Below are positions 55,273-64,000 of a DNA stretch of 64,000 nt, in pieces. The stretch is from BPGX01 sp037447455 (GTDB lineage Bacteria; Bacteroidota; Bacteroidia; B-17B0; Aurantibacillaceae), in the NCBI GenBank assembly GCA_037447455.1, contig JBBIGQ010000011.1, positions 10,891 to 74,890 on the forward strand, in the 5' to 3' direction. The first letter of the stretch is position 1; the number at the start of each line of letters is the position of its first letter. A program made the position numbers and the translations under genes. Below the pieces are notes generated by a model that did no database searches, had not been told where the DNA came from, and was given only the letters and a program-made list of their open reading frames with translations.

Positions 55273-55656
55273 TTACAACTTTACCTCCTTAATTTCAACC
55301 AAAATATTCCTAATACTCATTAAATCCTGATGAATCAGTTCTAATTTATGTAACACTTTGTTCTTACTCTCTTCACAAGAGTCCTGTTTATTATTTTTTG
55401 TATTTACAGAATGCAAATTATCTTCAACCAACTGATAAATGTGTTTTACAAAATTTTCTTTTAGCAGTAAAGAAATTCTCACCAATAAATCACTATCCAT
55501 ACTCTGCTTGTTAAACATTTGATACACCGCCGGCCGGGATAACCCGACTTTTTCTGCAAACTCTGTTACAGTGTAACCACTCGTATGGAGTTTTTCTTGT
55601 ATTAATTGTCCAAGATGTGAGTTTTTCTCCCACTTTTTTTTACTCTTATTGTCCAT
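55273..55656 (-). CDS. Small XRE-type helix-turn-helix regulator
   Basis: A 127-residue protein. A Cro/CI-like helix-turn-helix spans about residues 15-60 (HLGQLIQEKLHTSGYTVTEF, then GLSRPAVYQMFN). The C-terminal half (CEESKNKVLHKLELIHQDLM onward) looks like a dimerisation coiled coil. It sits between the AsmA-like gene and two giant surface-protein genes. Two 21-base-phased copies of a CTATCTAC motif lie upstream of its start and may be its own operator. No partner toxin gene was seen, so it is not obviously an antitoxin. Confidence 0.75.
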   Translation of the reverse strand: MDNKSKKKWEKNSHLGQLIQEKLHTSGYTVTEFAEKVGLSRPAVYQMFNKQSMDSDLLVRISLLLKENFVKHIYQLVEDNLHSVNTKNNKQDSCEESKNKVLHKLELIHQDLMSIRNILVEIKEVKL

Positions 55657-55697
55657 CGCCTTTTTGCCTTAAAGATATTTTTAATTCTAATGATTTT

Positions 55698-55739
55698 CTA
55701 TCTACATAAAAAATCAAACTATCTACTTTTTTAATCAAA
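55698..55739. repeat. Two 21-base-phased copies of CTATCTAC-N6-AATCAAA
   Basis: Copy one is 55698-55718 and copy two 55719-55739; both have CTATCTAC, six A/T-rich bases and AATCAAA with exact 21-base period. It lies 42-83 bases upstream of the regulator ATG at 55656. It is a candidate binding site for that regulator. Confidence 0.5.
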
Positions 55740-56005
55740 TATATTTAATTTTATTACAACTTGTTTTATTTTCTTTTCTATTTGAAAAATATTATTTACA
55801 TTTACAGAAGAAATACTAAATTACCCATTGCAATGCTTTTTTTCTTTACTCCCCATAATTTTTTAGCCCGCAAGAATACAATAAAGTTTAAGTATAAAGT
55901 TGTGTTTTTGTTCACCCAAAAGGTCTTTTGTCTATTAAAACGCTTAGATGGTCTAAAAAGGCAAAAAAGTGATTTTTATCACGGAATTAAACTTATACAT
56001 CAATT

Positions 56006-56013
56006 TATTTTTG
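56006..56013 (+). promoter_or_regulatory. -7 promoter element for the first giant surface gene
   Basis: TATTTTTG matches TANNTTTG, 25 bases before the ATG at 56039. No clear -33 TTTG was found. Confidence 0.45.
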
Positions 56014-56038
56014 AGCCGACTTTAATAATACAATAAAT

Positions 56039-59000
56039 ATGAATACATTGCTTCATACTAAAAAATCAGAAAGCAAAGCAAAAAAGTTCTACTTCTTTGT
56101 TATTCTTTTAGTGATCTTGCTCTCCTTTATTTTTCTCTCTCTTCTTCAATCAGCCCGAGCAGCCACTTACTATTATATCTCAGGCCCTTTGCAAAATTTA
56201 AGTTCATGGAAAACGGGTAGTAATGGAACAGGTACTTCGCCTTCCTCATTTGCAGGGAATAACACTTTTATCATTTGGAACAGCATCTCACCTACTATTT
56301 CTCCTACACTTACTGGTGTATGGAATTTTGGTGGTGCAGGTACAACCTATCTGCAAATCGGCACCAGTACTGCCTCTGCTACGCTAGTATTAAATGGAAC
56401 GCTTAATTTACAAGGTAATGCTATTCTCAGAGTAGGTGCTATTACAGGCACTGTTCCTAAACAACTCATCATTCTTCCCGTCGGGAACCTCAATATCACA
56501 TCAGGTGCTCCCTATCCACTGCGAGTATACAATAATGCTACGCTCACCATTCAATCCACTACTTTTCCAACTTCTGCTCAAGTGGCCTTAAACACAGGAT
56601 CTACTGTAGACTGGGCACAAAACAGCGGAGTAACTATCTGGAGAAAAACGTATCGAAACATGATAATTAGTGGCACAGGTATTAAAATACAAGGCACAGG
56701 CGGCACAACACGAATTTTAGGGCAATTAATCATGCAATCTGGTGCGCTTCAAATGAGCAACACTGCCACCGATGTATTAAGGTTAAGCGGAACCATTACC
56801 GGTACAGCATCCATTATCACTGCCAACAGCAATTTACGAATAGATGGATCAGCCACCACCTTTGGAACAATTTATTTTGGTGGTTCACAAACTATCAGAA
56901 ATCTTAGAGTAGCCAGAACTAATACCAACGGACAAATTATCTTAGGAACTAATTTAACCGTCAACGGTACCACCAGTTTTTCTCAGGGGAACTTAAACCT
57001 CAACGGAAATGCCCTCACTCTGAATGGTGCTATCACCTTACCTGCTAACATCACTAACGGCTATTTCACAGGCAGTAACGCTTCTTCAATAGTAATTAAT
57101 GGTAGCGGATCCATCACCAATTCACTGCTGTTTAATCAATCCAATAATTCTACACGTTCCCTTTATCAACTCACTCTAAATAGAGCAAATAGAACACTCA
57201 CACTTGGAAATACTATTCATATTTGGGGCTCACTGAATGCTACCGCCGGCACCATTAATTGCGGGAACAACTTATGCTATATTAAAGCCAGCAATACTCT
57301 AAAAGGTAGAGTAGGACCAATTGGTACTAACGCCGATATTACCGGAACATTGACGGTGGAAGCATTTGCAAAAGGCGGCACTACAGGTCATGCTATATTA
57401 GGCACCGCAGGGGTAAGTGGAAGAACTTTTGTAGATTGGAACGATGACTTTGTTATCACCTGTCTTGCTTGTCCCAACGGATCGGTTGTAGGTGGGGCGC
57501 CTTTTACTTCTATTTGTTCGTACAGCGAGCCGGCTGTAACAAATTGCTATTCCTGTGCACCACACTACGTATACATTAATTCTATCAACGAACCTATCAC
57601 GGTGGGTAAAGGTTATTACGTGTACTTAGGCACATCGACTTACACCACTTCCGACATTGTGATAGATGTAACCGGACCAATTGTCAAGAAAAATTTTGGC
57701 ACTATAAATCTGACTTTAACAGGGGGGGCTTCCGTTCAAAATGGATGGAATATGTTAGCCAATCCATATCCTTCTCCCATTAGTTTTACTACCGCTTTTT
57801 CTACTTATTCTACACAGATTGAATATGCCACTTATGTATGGAACCCTGATTTAAATAGCGGAAATGGTGATCATGCCGTTTACATTCCGGGGGTTGGTTC
57901 TATACCCTCTGTAGCCAGTGGTGGAATAGACAACAATATCCCTCTTGGACAAGCATTTTTCGTAAGAGCTCTGATAAATAATGTCCCTATTAACCCTTCC
58001 GAAAACTGGAAAACCACATCCATCAACACCAATCCTCTCTTAAAAACTTTTTCTCCCAATAATAATACTAATTCAAGTCCTGCGTATCCATCTAATCTCT
58101 TTTTACTCAACCTAAAAGGCAGCAGTCAAAACTTTAATACGTTCACTTCTGTCAACCTGCATCCGAACGGAACATTAGGTTTTGACAATGGTTTAGACGC
58201 CACGCATTTGCATAGTGATGTCGATTATTACAATAAAAAAATAGCCGAGATATTCACAACGTATTCCGGTATAGATTTCAAATGCAATACTATTCCGTTG
58301 TCTGCCGGAACTTATTCAATGGATGTCTCTGTATTAAGTGGATATTCTGGTACTTATACGATTTCCCCAATTAATTTAAATAATCTTCCTCAATCTGTTT
58401 GTGTCAGTTTATATGATAAATTTACCAATACTACACACGATTTGAGAAATGGTGATTATGTGTTTAGCTTTTCAGATACTACTACTGTGCCAAGATTTGT
58501 GCTCTATGTAAATTTCACCCCCATTACTGCTTCGGCTTCCGTGCTTCAACCAGCCAGTTGTAAAACTTCTAACGATGCCATCATTACCACAAGCATAACC
58601 GGCACAGCGCCTTTCGTTATTCAATGGAAAGATTCATTACAAAATGTGATAGCAACGCATACTACTAATTTTAATACAGATACTTTATACAATATCTCAA
58701 GTGGTTCTTATTATGTGGACATTAGTTCTGCTGCTGCTTGCAGTGGCTCTCTTATTCCAATAACTGTAAATTATACTACACCATTACCAATAGCATCTGC
58801 TAATCTTCTTACATCCAATACCATGTCCTGCAATCTGTCTAATCCTTTTGTGTTTAATAATACTTCTTTAAATGCCTCTAATTTTCAATGGGTGGTCTTA
58901 GGCAATGGCACTAGCGCCACAACTCCCAACTTCACCTGTATGCCCCAGGACACCGGCGATTACATCGTTCGTTTGTATGCCTTTAATACTTGCAATGATA

Positions 59001-59374
59001 CATCTTACACAGATTTTCCAATTACTGTTACACCAGGTCCGGATATGAATATCCCATATTTTTATGGTCCTTGTCCACCTTTTATGCCCGGTTGTCAAAC
59101 GGCAAGAAATATAAATAACTCTAATACTGTTACAACGCCACAAATTTTATTGCTTTCTGATGGAAAAGAATATTATTTACTTTCTAATTATGATACAGAA
59201 ATACAACTCATCATATCCGATGTATTGGGCAGAATAGTACTTAATGAAAAAATTTATTTGCGAAAAAATGAGAAATTTTATTTGCTTGTAAATGAAAATT
59301 ATCACAATCAATGGCTAATTTTGAAATGGACGAATGAATATCAAAAAGGCAATACAAAAATTTGGAGAGATTAA
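56039..59374 (+). CDS. Large repetitive surface protein with T9SS type A-like tail
   Basis: A 1111-residue exported protein. An extended signal has a basic start and a hydrophobic core (FYFFVILLVILLSFIFLSLL) with a cleavage site near ARA/ATYYY. The mature start YYYISGPLQNLSSWKTGSNG matches surface proteins of this phylum that begin with a YY...W...TW domain. Up to about residue 430 it is beta-helix-like with repeated LTLNGTI-type rungs (NLNLNGNALTLNGAI). Then follow Ig-like/PKD-like segments. The end (IISDVLGRIVLNEKI, then WLILKWTNEYQKGNTKIW) resembles a T9SS type A sorting tail. It is likely an adhesin or matrix protein; substrate unknown. Confidence 0.72.
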   Translation: MNTLLHTKKSESKAKKFYFFVILLVILLSFIFLSLLQSARAATYYYISGPLQNLSSWKTGSNGTGTSPSSFAGNNTFIIWNSISPTISPTLTGVWNFGGAGTTYLQIGTSTASATLVLNGTLNLQGNAILRVGAITGTVPKQLIILPVGNLNITSGAPYPLRVYNNATLTIQSTTFPTSAQVALNTGSTVDWAQNSGVTIWRKTYRNMIISGTGIKIQGTGGTTRILGQLIMQSGALQMSNTATDVLRLSGTITGTASIITANSNLRIDGSATTFGTIYFGGSQTIRNLRVARTNTNGQIILGTNLTVNGTTSFSQGNLNLNGNALTLNGAITLPANITNGYFTGSNASSIVINGSGSITNSLLFNQSNNSTRSLYQLTLNRANRTLTLGNTIHIWGSLNATAGTINCGNNLCYIKASNTLKGRVGPIGTNADITGTLTVEAFAKGGTTGHAILGTAGVSGRTFVDWNDDFVITCLACPNGSVVGGAPFTSICSYSEPAVTNCYSCAPHYVYINSINEPITVGKGYYVYLGTSTYTTSDIVIDVTGPIVKKNFGTINLTLTGGASVQNGWNMLANPYPSPISFTTAFSTYSTQIEYATYVWNPDLNSGNGDHAVYIPGVGSIPSVASGGIDNNIPLGQAFFVRALINNVPINPSENWKTTSINTNPLLKTFSPNNNTNSSPAYPSNLFLLNLKGSSQNFNTFTSVNLHPNGTLGFDNGLDATHLHSDVDYYNKKIAEIFTTYSGIDFKCNTIPLSAGTYSMDVSVLSGYSGTYTISPINLNNLPQSVCVSLYDKFTNTTHDLRNGDYVFSFSDTTTVPRFVLYVNFTPITASASVLQPASCKTSNDAIITTSITGTAPFVIQWKDSLQNVIATHTTNFNTDTLYNISSGSYYVDISSAAACSGSLIPITVNYTTPLPIASANLLTSNTMSCNLSNPFVFNNTSLNASNFQWVVLGNGTSATTPNFTCMPQDTGDYIVRLYAFNTCNDTSYTDFPITVTPGPDMNIPYFYGPCPPFMPGCQTARNINNSNTVTTPQILLLSDGKEYYLLSNYDTEIQLIISDVLGRIVLNEKIYLRKNEKFYLLVNENYHNQWLILKWTNEYQKGNTKIWRD

Positions 59375-59413
59375 TCTTGATTTTATATTTATTAACCATA
59401 AAACTCTACCATT

Positions 59414-62400
59414 ATGAAAGCAAAAAATACAAACATGGTAGGAACGTGTAATAGCAATGTAAAACATTGCTTACAATCTTTTATCCAAAGCATATTGCTT
59501 TGTATGGCTCTGTGTAGTACGGCTTTTCTTTCTGCACAAACCACTTATTATACTCGTGGAGCAGGTGGCAACTGGAGTAATCCTGCTACTTGGAGTACGG
59601 CTGGCTGCAACGGAGCAGCAGCCATTACTATACCCGGACCATTAGACAATGTTATCATCTGTAATAGCAACGCCGGCGGCGCCGTGACTGTAACTGTGGA
59701 TGGCAACTACACCTGCAATAATCTAACTATTGGAAATGGGAACAATAATTGTTATTTAAACATAGCGGGTACTTATACTTTGAACATCAACGGAGATCTG
59801 AAAATTAATAATACTTGCAATAACCAAACATACCGATTAGATGCAGGAAATGGTGTAGTAAATGTAAATGGGACTTTTTCTCAATGGTGTACGACTAACG
59901 GGAATAACCAAATCTGGATTGGGCAAGGCAAAATCGTGTTTAACCCTGCTGTTAATCAAACTACCAATGATCAATTCATTCGTTTTTACGATGCCGGTAC
60001 AATCGTTTTTAATAATAGTTTTTCTTCTAATCAAAATAATACTCGATTTCAAACTGTCACCAATGCACAAATCTGGTTCAAAGGGAATTACACTCAAACA
60101 ACGAATACAATGGATTTTACAATGGGGAAACTCAATTTCCCATCGTTTATTTTGACTGTGTTGGATGTAATATCAATAATACTTTTCGTGTTGATTTTGG
60201 AGATGTGATTGTTTATGATAATGCAGTCGTTGGTACAGCAGGCGGTGGTAATCTGAATATTACAGGAAATCTTACACTCAATGCTAATGCTACATTCAAT
60301 TTAAGTAAAAATGTACCCGGAAACGTTAGCTTTGTTAGAAGTATCAATGATATTACTCTTAATAGTGGAGCTGTTTTTAATATCGTAGCAGGAGTTTCCT
60401 TTATTCAATCGGCTGGAAACTGGATAAATAATGGTGGTACACTGAATGCTTCGCCTCCCACAACCGTGCGGTTTGAAGGTATAGGTAATAGTATTGGTGG
60501 TACAAGTTCTACATCTTTCCCTCATCTGCAATTTGGGAACACGCTTAATAATGTTTATTATCAAATCAATCAAAATATCTCCTGTCAAGATTTAATTTTA
60601 GATGCCGATAATTCATCCAGAAATGTTACCATCAATACTTTTAGTGTGCAGGTGAATGGAAATCTCATCATCAATCAACCAACTAATAACACTACTAATG
60701 TTCTCAGTGTTAATGGTGGCACATTAAATGTAACAGGAAACTTAAATTTTTCAGGAGGAACAAATATCAATACACAAGTTGGTAAATTACTTGTAAACTC
60801 TGGATTGGCAACAATTAATGGGAATATAACATGGATGGGAAATAATACTGTGCTTTCAGAAGTAATTGAAGTAAATACCGGCACTTTAAATTTACAGCAG
60901 GATGTGTCCGCTCCCTATAATTCTGGTGTATTTAATGTCATCGGGTCGGGTGTGCTTAATTTTAATGGAAATACTGCCGTATCACTTAATCTCAATGGGA
61001 CAGGAGGGGCTAATGCAGCACAACTGAATACAGTATATGGCAGCACGGTAACATTTGCAAAAGGAATGAGCAACAGTAACGATCCTCTCACCTTTGCAAA
61101 TGGCTCGTATCAAATTTTTACCGGTAACGGAACAATAACATTAAATTCACCTATTTCATTTGGCAACTTTGTTATTAATTCTGGCGTGAATGTTACTCCT
61201 ACAAATGACTTTTCTGTTCAGAACGATTGGATAAATTTAGGCGGGACCTTTATTCATAACAATCGCCGGGTGACTTTTAATGGTACCAGCACTCAATATA
61301 TTTCAAAAGCGGGCGGCGAAACTTTCTACAATGTGACATCAAATGCTGCCGGACCTATCACCTTAAATGATAATGTAACCATACTTAATAACCTGACAAT
61401 GAATGCGGGAAATTGGAATGTCAACAGCAAACTACTCATTCTTAGTAATGGTGGTCCATCTGATTTAAATCGTATGGGTGGTATTATTTACGGTGGAGAA
61501 TTCAGAAGATACTGGCCAGCAGGTGCAATTATTAGTTCTACAGGAAGTTTTTATTATGGTTTATTCCCAATTGGTACTTCTACCGAATACCGTCCTGTAC
61601 AAATCAATTCCACAGCCGCCCCAACCATAGCCGGTTATATTGGTGCCTATCATACCGATGCTTATACAGCCACCGATGGACTCTGGGCAGCTAATGATGG
61701 CATGGGCAATAACGTTCAAAGAATACACGACCAACGCACTACACTTACTAACACGGGTGTCGGTGGAGGAACGTATAACTTAGATGTTTCGTTTACTTCC
61801 CTATCCTCTATTGGAACTTTAGCCGATATGCGACTGATGCCTTAATTTAGCTGCAGGCATAGGTACGCACGCGGCTGCCACCGGAGCAGTTTCTGCACCT
61901 ACTGTCAAACGAACAGGATTGACAATCGCACAACTTCCCAATACATGGGCAGTGGGTACTATTAATAAAGATCCTATCTCAGGTACTCCATTACGACAAC
62001 CCTATTATTCCCGTAAAACAGGCAACTGGAGTGATGTAACACCGGGTAATGCAACATGGAGCACTGATCCAATTACATTGGCGAGTTGTGATTGTAAGCC
62101 CACGCCGGGAAGTTTAGTTTTTATCAAGTCCGGACATGTTGTAACACTGGATATAAATGTGGCCTCAGCACCAAATGGTCCCATTGATTATCTTGTTATT
62201 GAAAACGGTGGGAGTTTAGTGGGTACACAAAATATCACCGTCAATTATGATATGGAAGTGCAAGGCACGGGTAATTTTGCGCCAACTGGCGGAACATGGA
62301 CGATTTCCAGAGATTTAAACATCACTGGTGCTTCAATTTCTTCTACACCACCCGGTAGTAACTTCACTGTCGGTAGACACTTTAATATGAGTGGAGGAGG

Positions 62401-64000
62401 AACTTTAAATTTGAACAATCAATTCCTTGTAGGCGGTACGAATGGTGGTAATTTTACAATGAATGGAGTCATCAGTGCAGGAACAAATACTATTCAATTA
62501 AGAGCATCAGCAGGCAGTAAAAATATTGCTGGTACGGGTATCATCAATGGTACAGGAACATTTAGTATCACCGGACTAGGAGCTAATATATTGGCTGGAA
62601 CCAATATGACCATTCAGCCCAACATTTTAATCAATGGGGCCATCACCGTAACGAATAATGGAACCATTACGGCTGTAAATAATATTTATGGGTCTGCTGG
62701 TGGATCTACGTGGAACAATAACGTAAACTCAAAACTATCTATTGCTGGTATTTTACTACCAACTGGAACATTAAACGCGAATGCAAACCCTAACATTGTC
62801 GAGTACAATTCAGGACCAACAACCCTTTTTAGTAAAATTGTAAAAACACCTACATCCAATACTTACCATACCTTGATGATTTCAAACGATGATTCCAGAA
62901 GAGCAAATACTAATTTAGTGATTACTGGTAATTTAATTATTCAGGACAACGCTTCTTTTTGGGATAATAGTAATAGTATAACAGGAACGGGTGGCTTAAT
63001 TATGCAAGGCAGTTCTCCTACATATTCCATTATAAATGCTACTAATCCCGTTCCGTCTCTCACAGGAAACTATAGCATCACAGCAGGCACTATTATTTTT
63101 GGACGTGGTGGCAATCAAAATATTCGTGGTTTAAATGGACCTGTACCTTCTGCTTACTATAATGTGGAATTCGGAACAAATGGCACTAAAACTTTACGGG
63201 GACCTATTGTAGTACAAAAAAATCTGACCATTTCAGGAACGAATACACAATTAGATGTAAATAACGGATCTAACTATAAAATCACCGTTGGAGGGAATTG
63301 GACTGTTATAGCAACGAATATCGCACCGCATTTTAGAGAAAGAAGTGGTGAGGTAGAGTTTAATGGAACAAGTTTGCAGACGATAAATTGGGGCGCTAAC
63401 GATGATACACGACAATTCTGGAAAATGACTATCAACAATAGTACTCCTTCTGCGGCCGTACAAATTCTTGGTACCGCTGCGACTTCCGTGGCTTCTAATA
63501 TCAATTTCATAGATGGACATGTGATTACTAATTCTTATGCGCCCAATCCCAACTTAGTGATTAAAGATAATGCTACCGCTACCGGTGCCAGCGACTCTTC
63601 TCATGTAAAAGGTGCCGTAGTAAAAGAAGGCAACAATGCTTTTATATTCCCTGTTGGAAAGGGCATCGCTTCAGCTGGTGTAGCGATGTATGCTCCAATT
63701 GCTATTTCTGCTCCCGCTGCTACTACAGATAGATTTGTAGCGGAATACTTTTTCCAAAATCCTCATTTGTCTGGCTATGATACGTCTTTGCACGACATTA
63801 CCCTAAACCACCTATCGGGCTGTGAATATTGGATACTAGAAAGATTAAACGGTTCTTCATCTGTTTCGGTTACTTTATCATGGTATTCGTCGAATGCAAG
63901 TACATTTGATCCGAGAAGTTGTGGTGTGACTTCTCCACCTGACCTGGCTGTTGCCCGTTGGGATAATGCTATGTGGAATTGTACTGGAAAACAGCCACAC
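59414..64000 (+). pseudogene. Giant repetitive surface protein, broken by two frameshifts and cut by window edge
   Basis: A single protein reads across three frames. Frame one (59414 to about 60144) starts with signal MKAKNTNMVGTCNSN through CSTAFLSAQ and mature TTYYTRGAGGNWSNPATWS. At about 60143-60145 one base is missing; adding it gives PSVYFDCVGCNINNTFRVDF and joins frame two (to 61845). There the end ADMRLMP is followed, after removal of one C in 61838-61843, by LNLAAGIGTHAAATGAVS in frame three, which I translated by hand to 64000 with no stop (720 codons). Frame three has a second YYSRKTGNWSDVTPG domain, then beta-helix rungs of LTLNG type. The total exceeds 1500 residues. Its sorting tail is beyond the edge. 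It may be decayed, phase-variable or a sequence error. Confidence 0.8.

Larger units (their letters stand above)
55657..56038. other. Intergenic region before the first giant surface gene
   Basis: About 380 AT-rich bases. It holds the repeat pair at 55698-55739 and a -7 element at 56006-56013, described separately. An open frame at 55761-56036 (91 codons) is rich in Phe, Lys and Ile with no signal or domain, and I do not call it. Confidence 0.6.

Noticed and set aside
55761..56036. A 91-codon frame before the first giant surface gene
   Set aside because: Composition is Phe/Lys/Ile-rich as expected from AT-rich noncoding DNA, and it contains the -7 element at 56006.
1..64000. CRISPR arrays, IS elements, tRNA or rRNA genes
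   Set aside because: No spaced identical repeats, transposase motifs or tRNA-like conserved arms were found on reading both strands; short degenerate elements could still be missed by eye.

Overview
The window is AT-rich bacterial chromosome from the phylum Bacteroidota. The evidence is a type IX secretion (T9SS) core operon (porP-gldK-gldL-gldM-gldN), scattered T9SS/gliding genes (gldB, porT, porG), secreted proteins with T9SS sorting tails, a TonB receptor with a carboxypeptidase-like N-terminal domain, many Q-after-signal-peptide exports, and several promoters with the Bacteroidota -7 element TANNTTTG. Family resemblances point to the Chitinophagia/Sphingobacteriia/Flavobacteriia side of the phylum; genus cannot be decided from this sequence. 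No rRNA, tRNA, IS element, prophage or CRISPR array was seen.

Layout. 1-2650: gldB (runs off the left edge) divergent from a PorT-family barrel gene and nadE. 2651-4638: a decayed RHS/polymorphic-toxin tail with a small downstream ORF. 4639-8521: the mqnE-pyk-hemL cluster. 8561-11102: two adjacent broken genes for T9SS-exported proteins. 11445-21019: sucD, a glycogen-synthase N-domain protein, a GIN-domain lipoprotein, a gamma carbonic anhydrase, a very large outer-membrane protein and a PafA-type phosphatase. 21145-25976: a minus-strand operon mltD-aroQ-His-rich protein-TonB receptor ending in a clear terminator. 26373-30108: an orphan ECF sigma factor, then class IV aminotransferase, pyrF and bshA (bacillithiol). 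30299-34303: a membrane protein with methylmalonyl-CoA mutase mutA-mutB. 34399-45533: mostly housekeeping genes (folA, msrA, rarA, bioB, serC, ung) interleaved with porT and porG. 45568-52421: the T9SS core operon, preceded by a tiny lipoprotein gene and a perfect palindrome and closed by an unknown exported protein and a terminator. 52448-64000: an AsmA-like protein, a small HTH regulator, and two neighbouring giant surface proteins, the second broken by two frameshifts and running off the right edge.

How it fits together: GldL/GldM would form the energised inner-membrane motor, GldK/GldN the periplasmic ring, and PorP/PorT/PorG outer-membrane parts; the candidate cargo are the sorting-tail and repeat-rich surface proteins in the same window. 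Every clear reading-frame lesion falls in surface or secreted genes, while all recognised metabolic genes are intact. No complete undescribed system could be demonstrated. The best leads are the uncharacterised genes flanking the T9SS operon, the 21-bp-phased repeats in front of two regulators, and the metal-type His-rich protein/TonB receptor pair.
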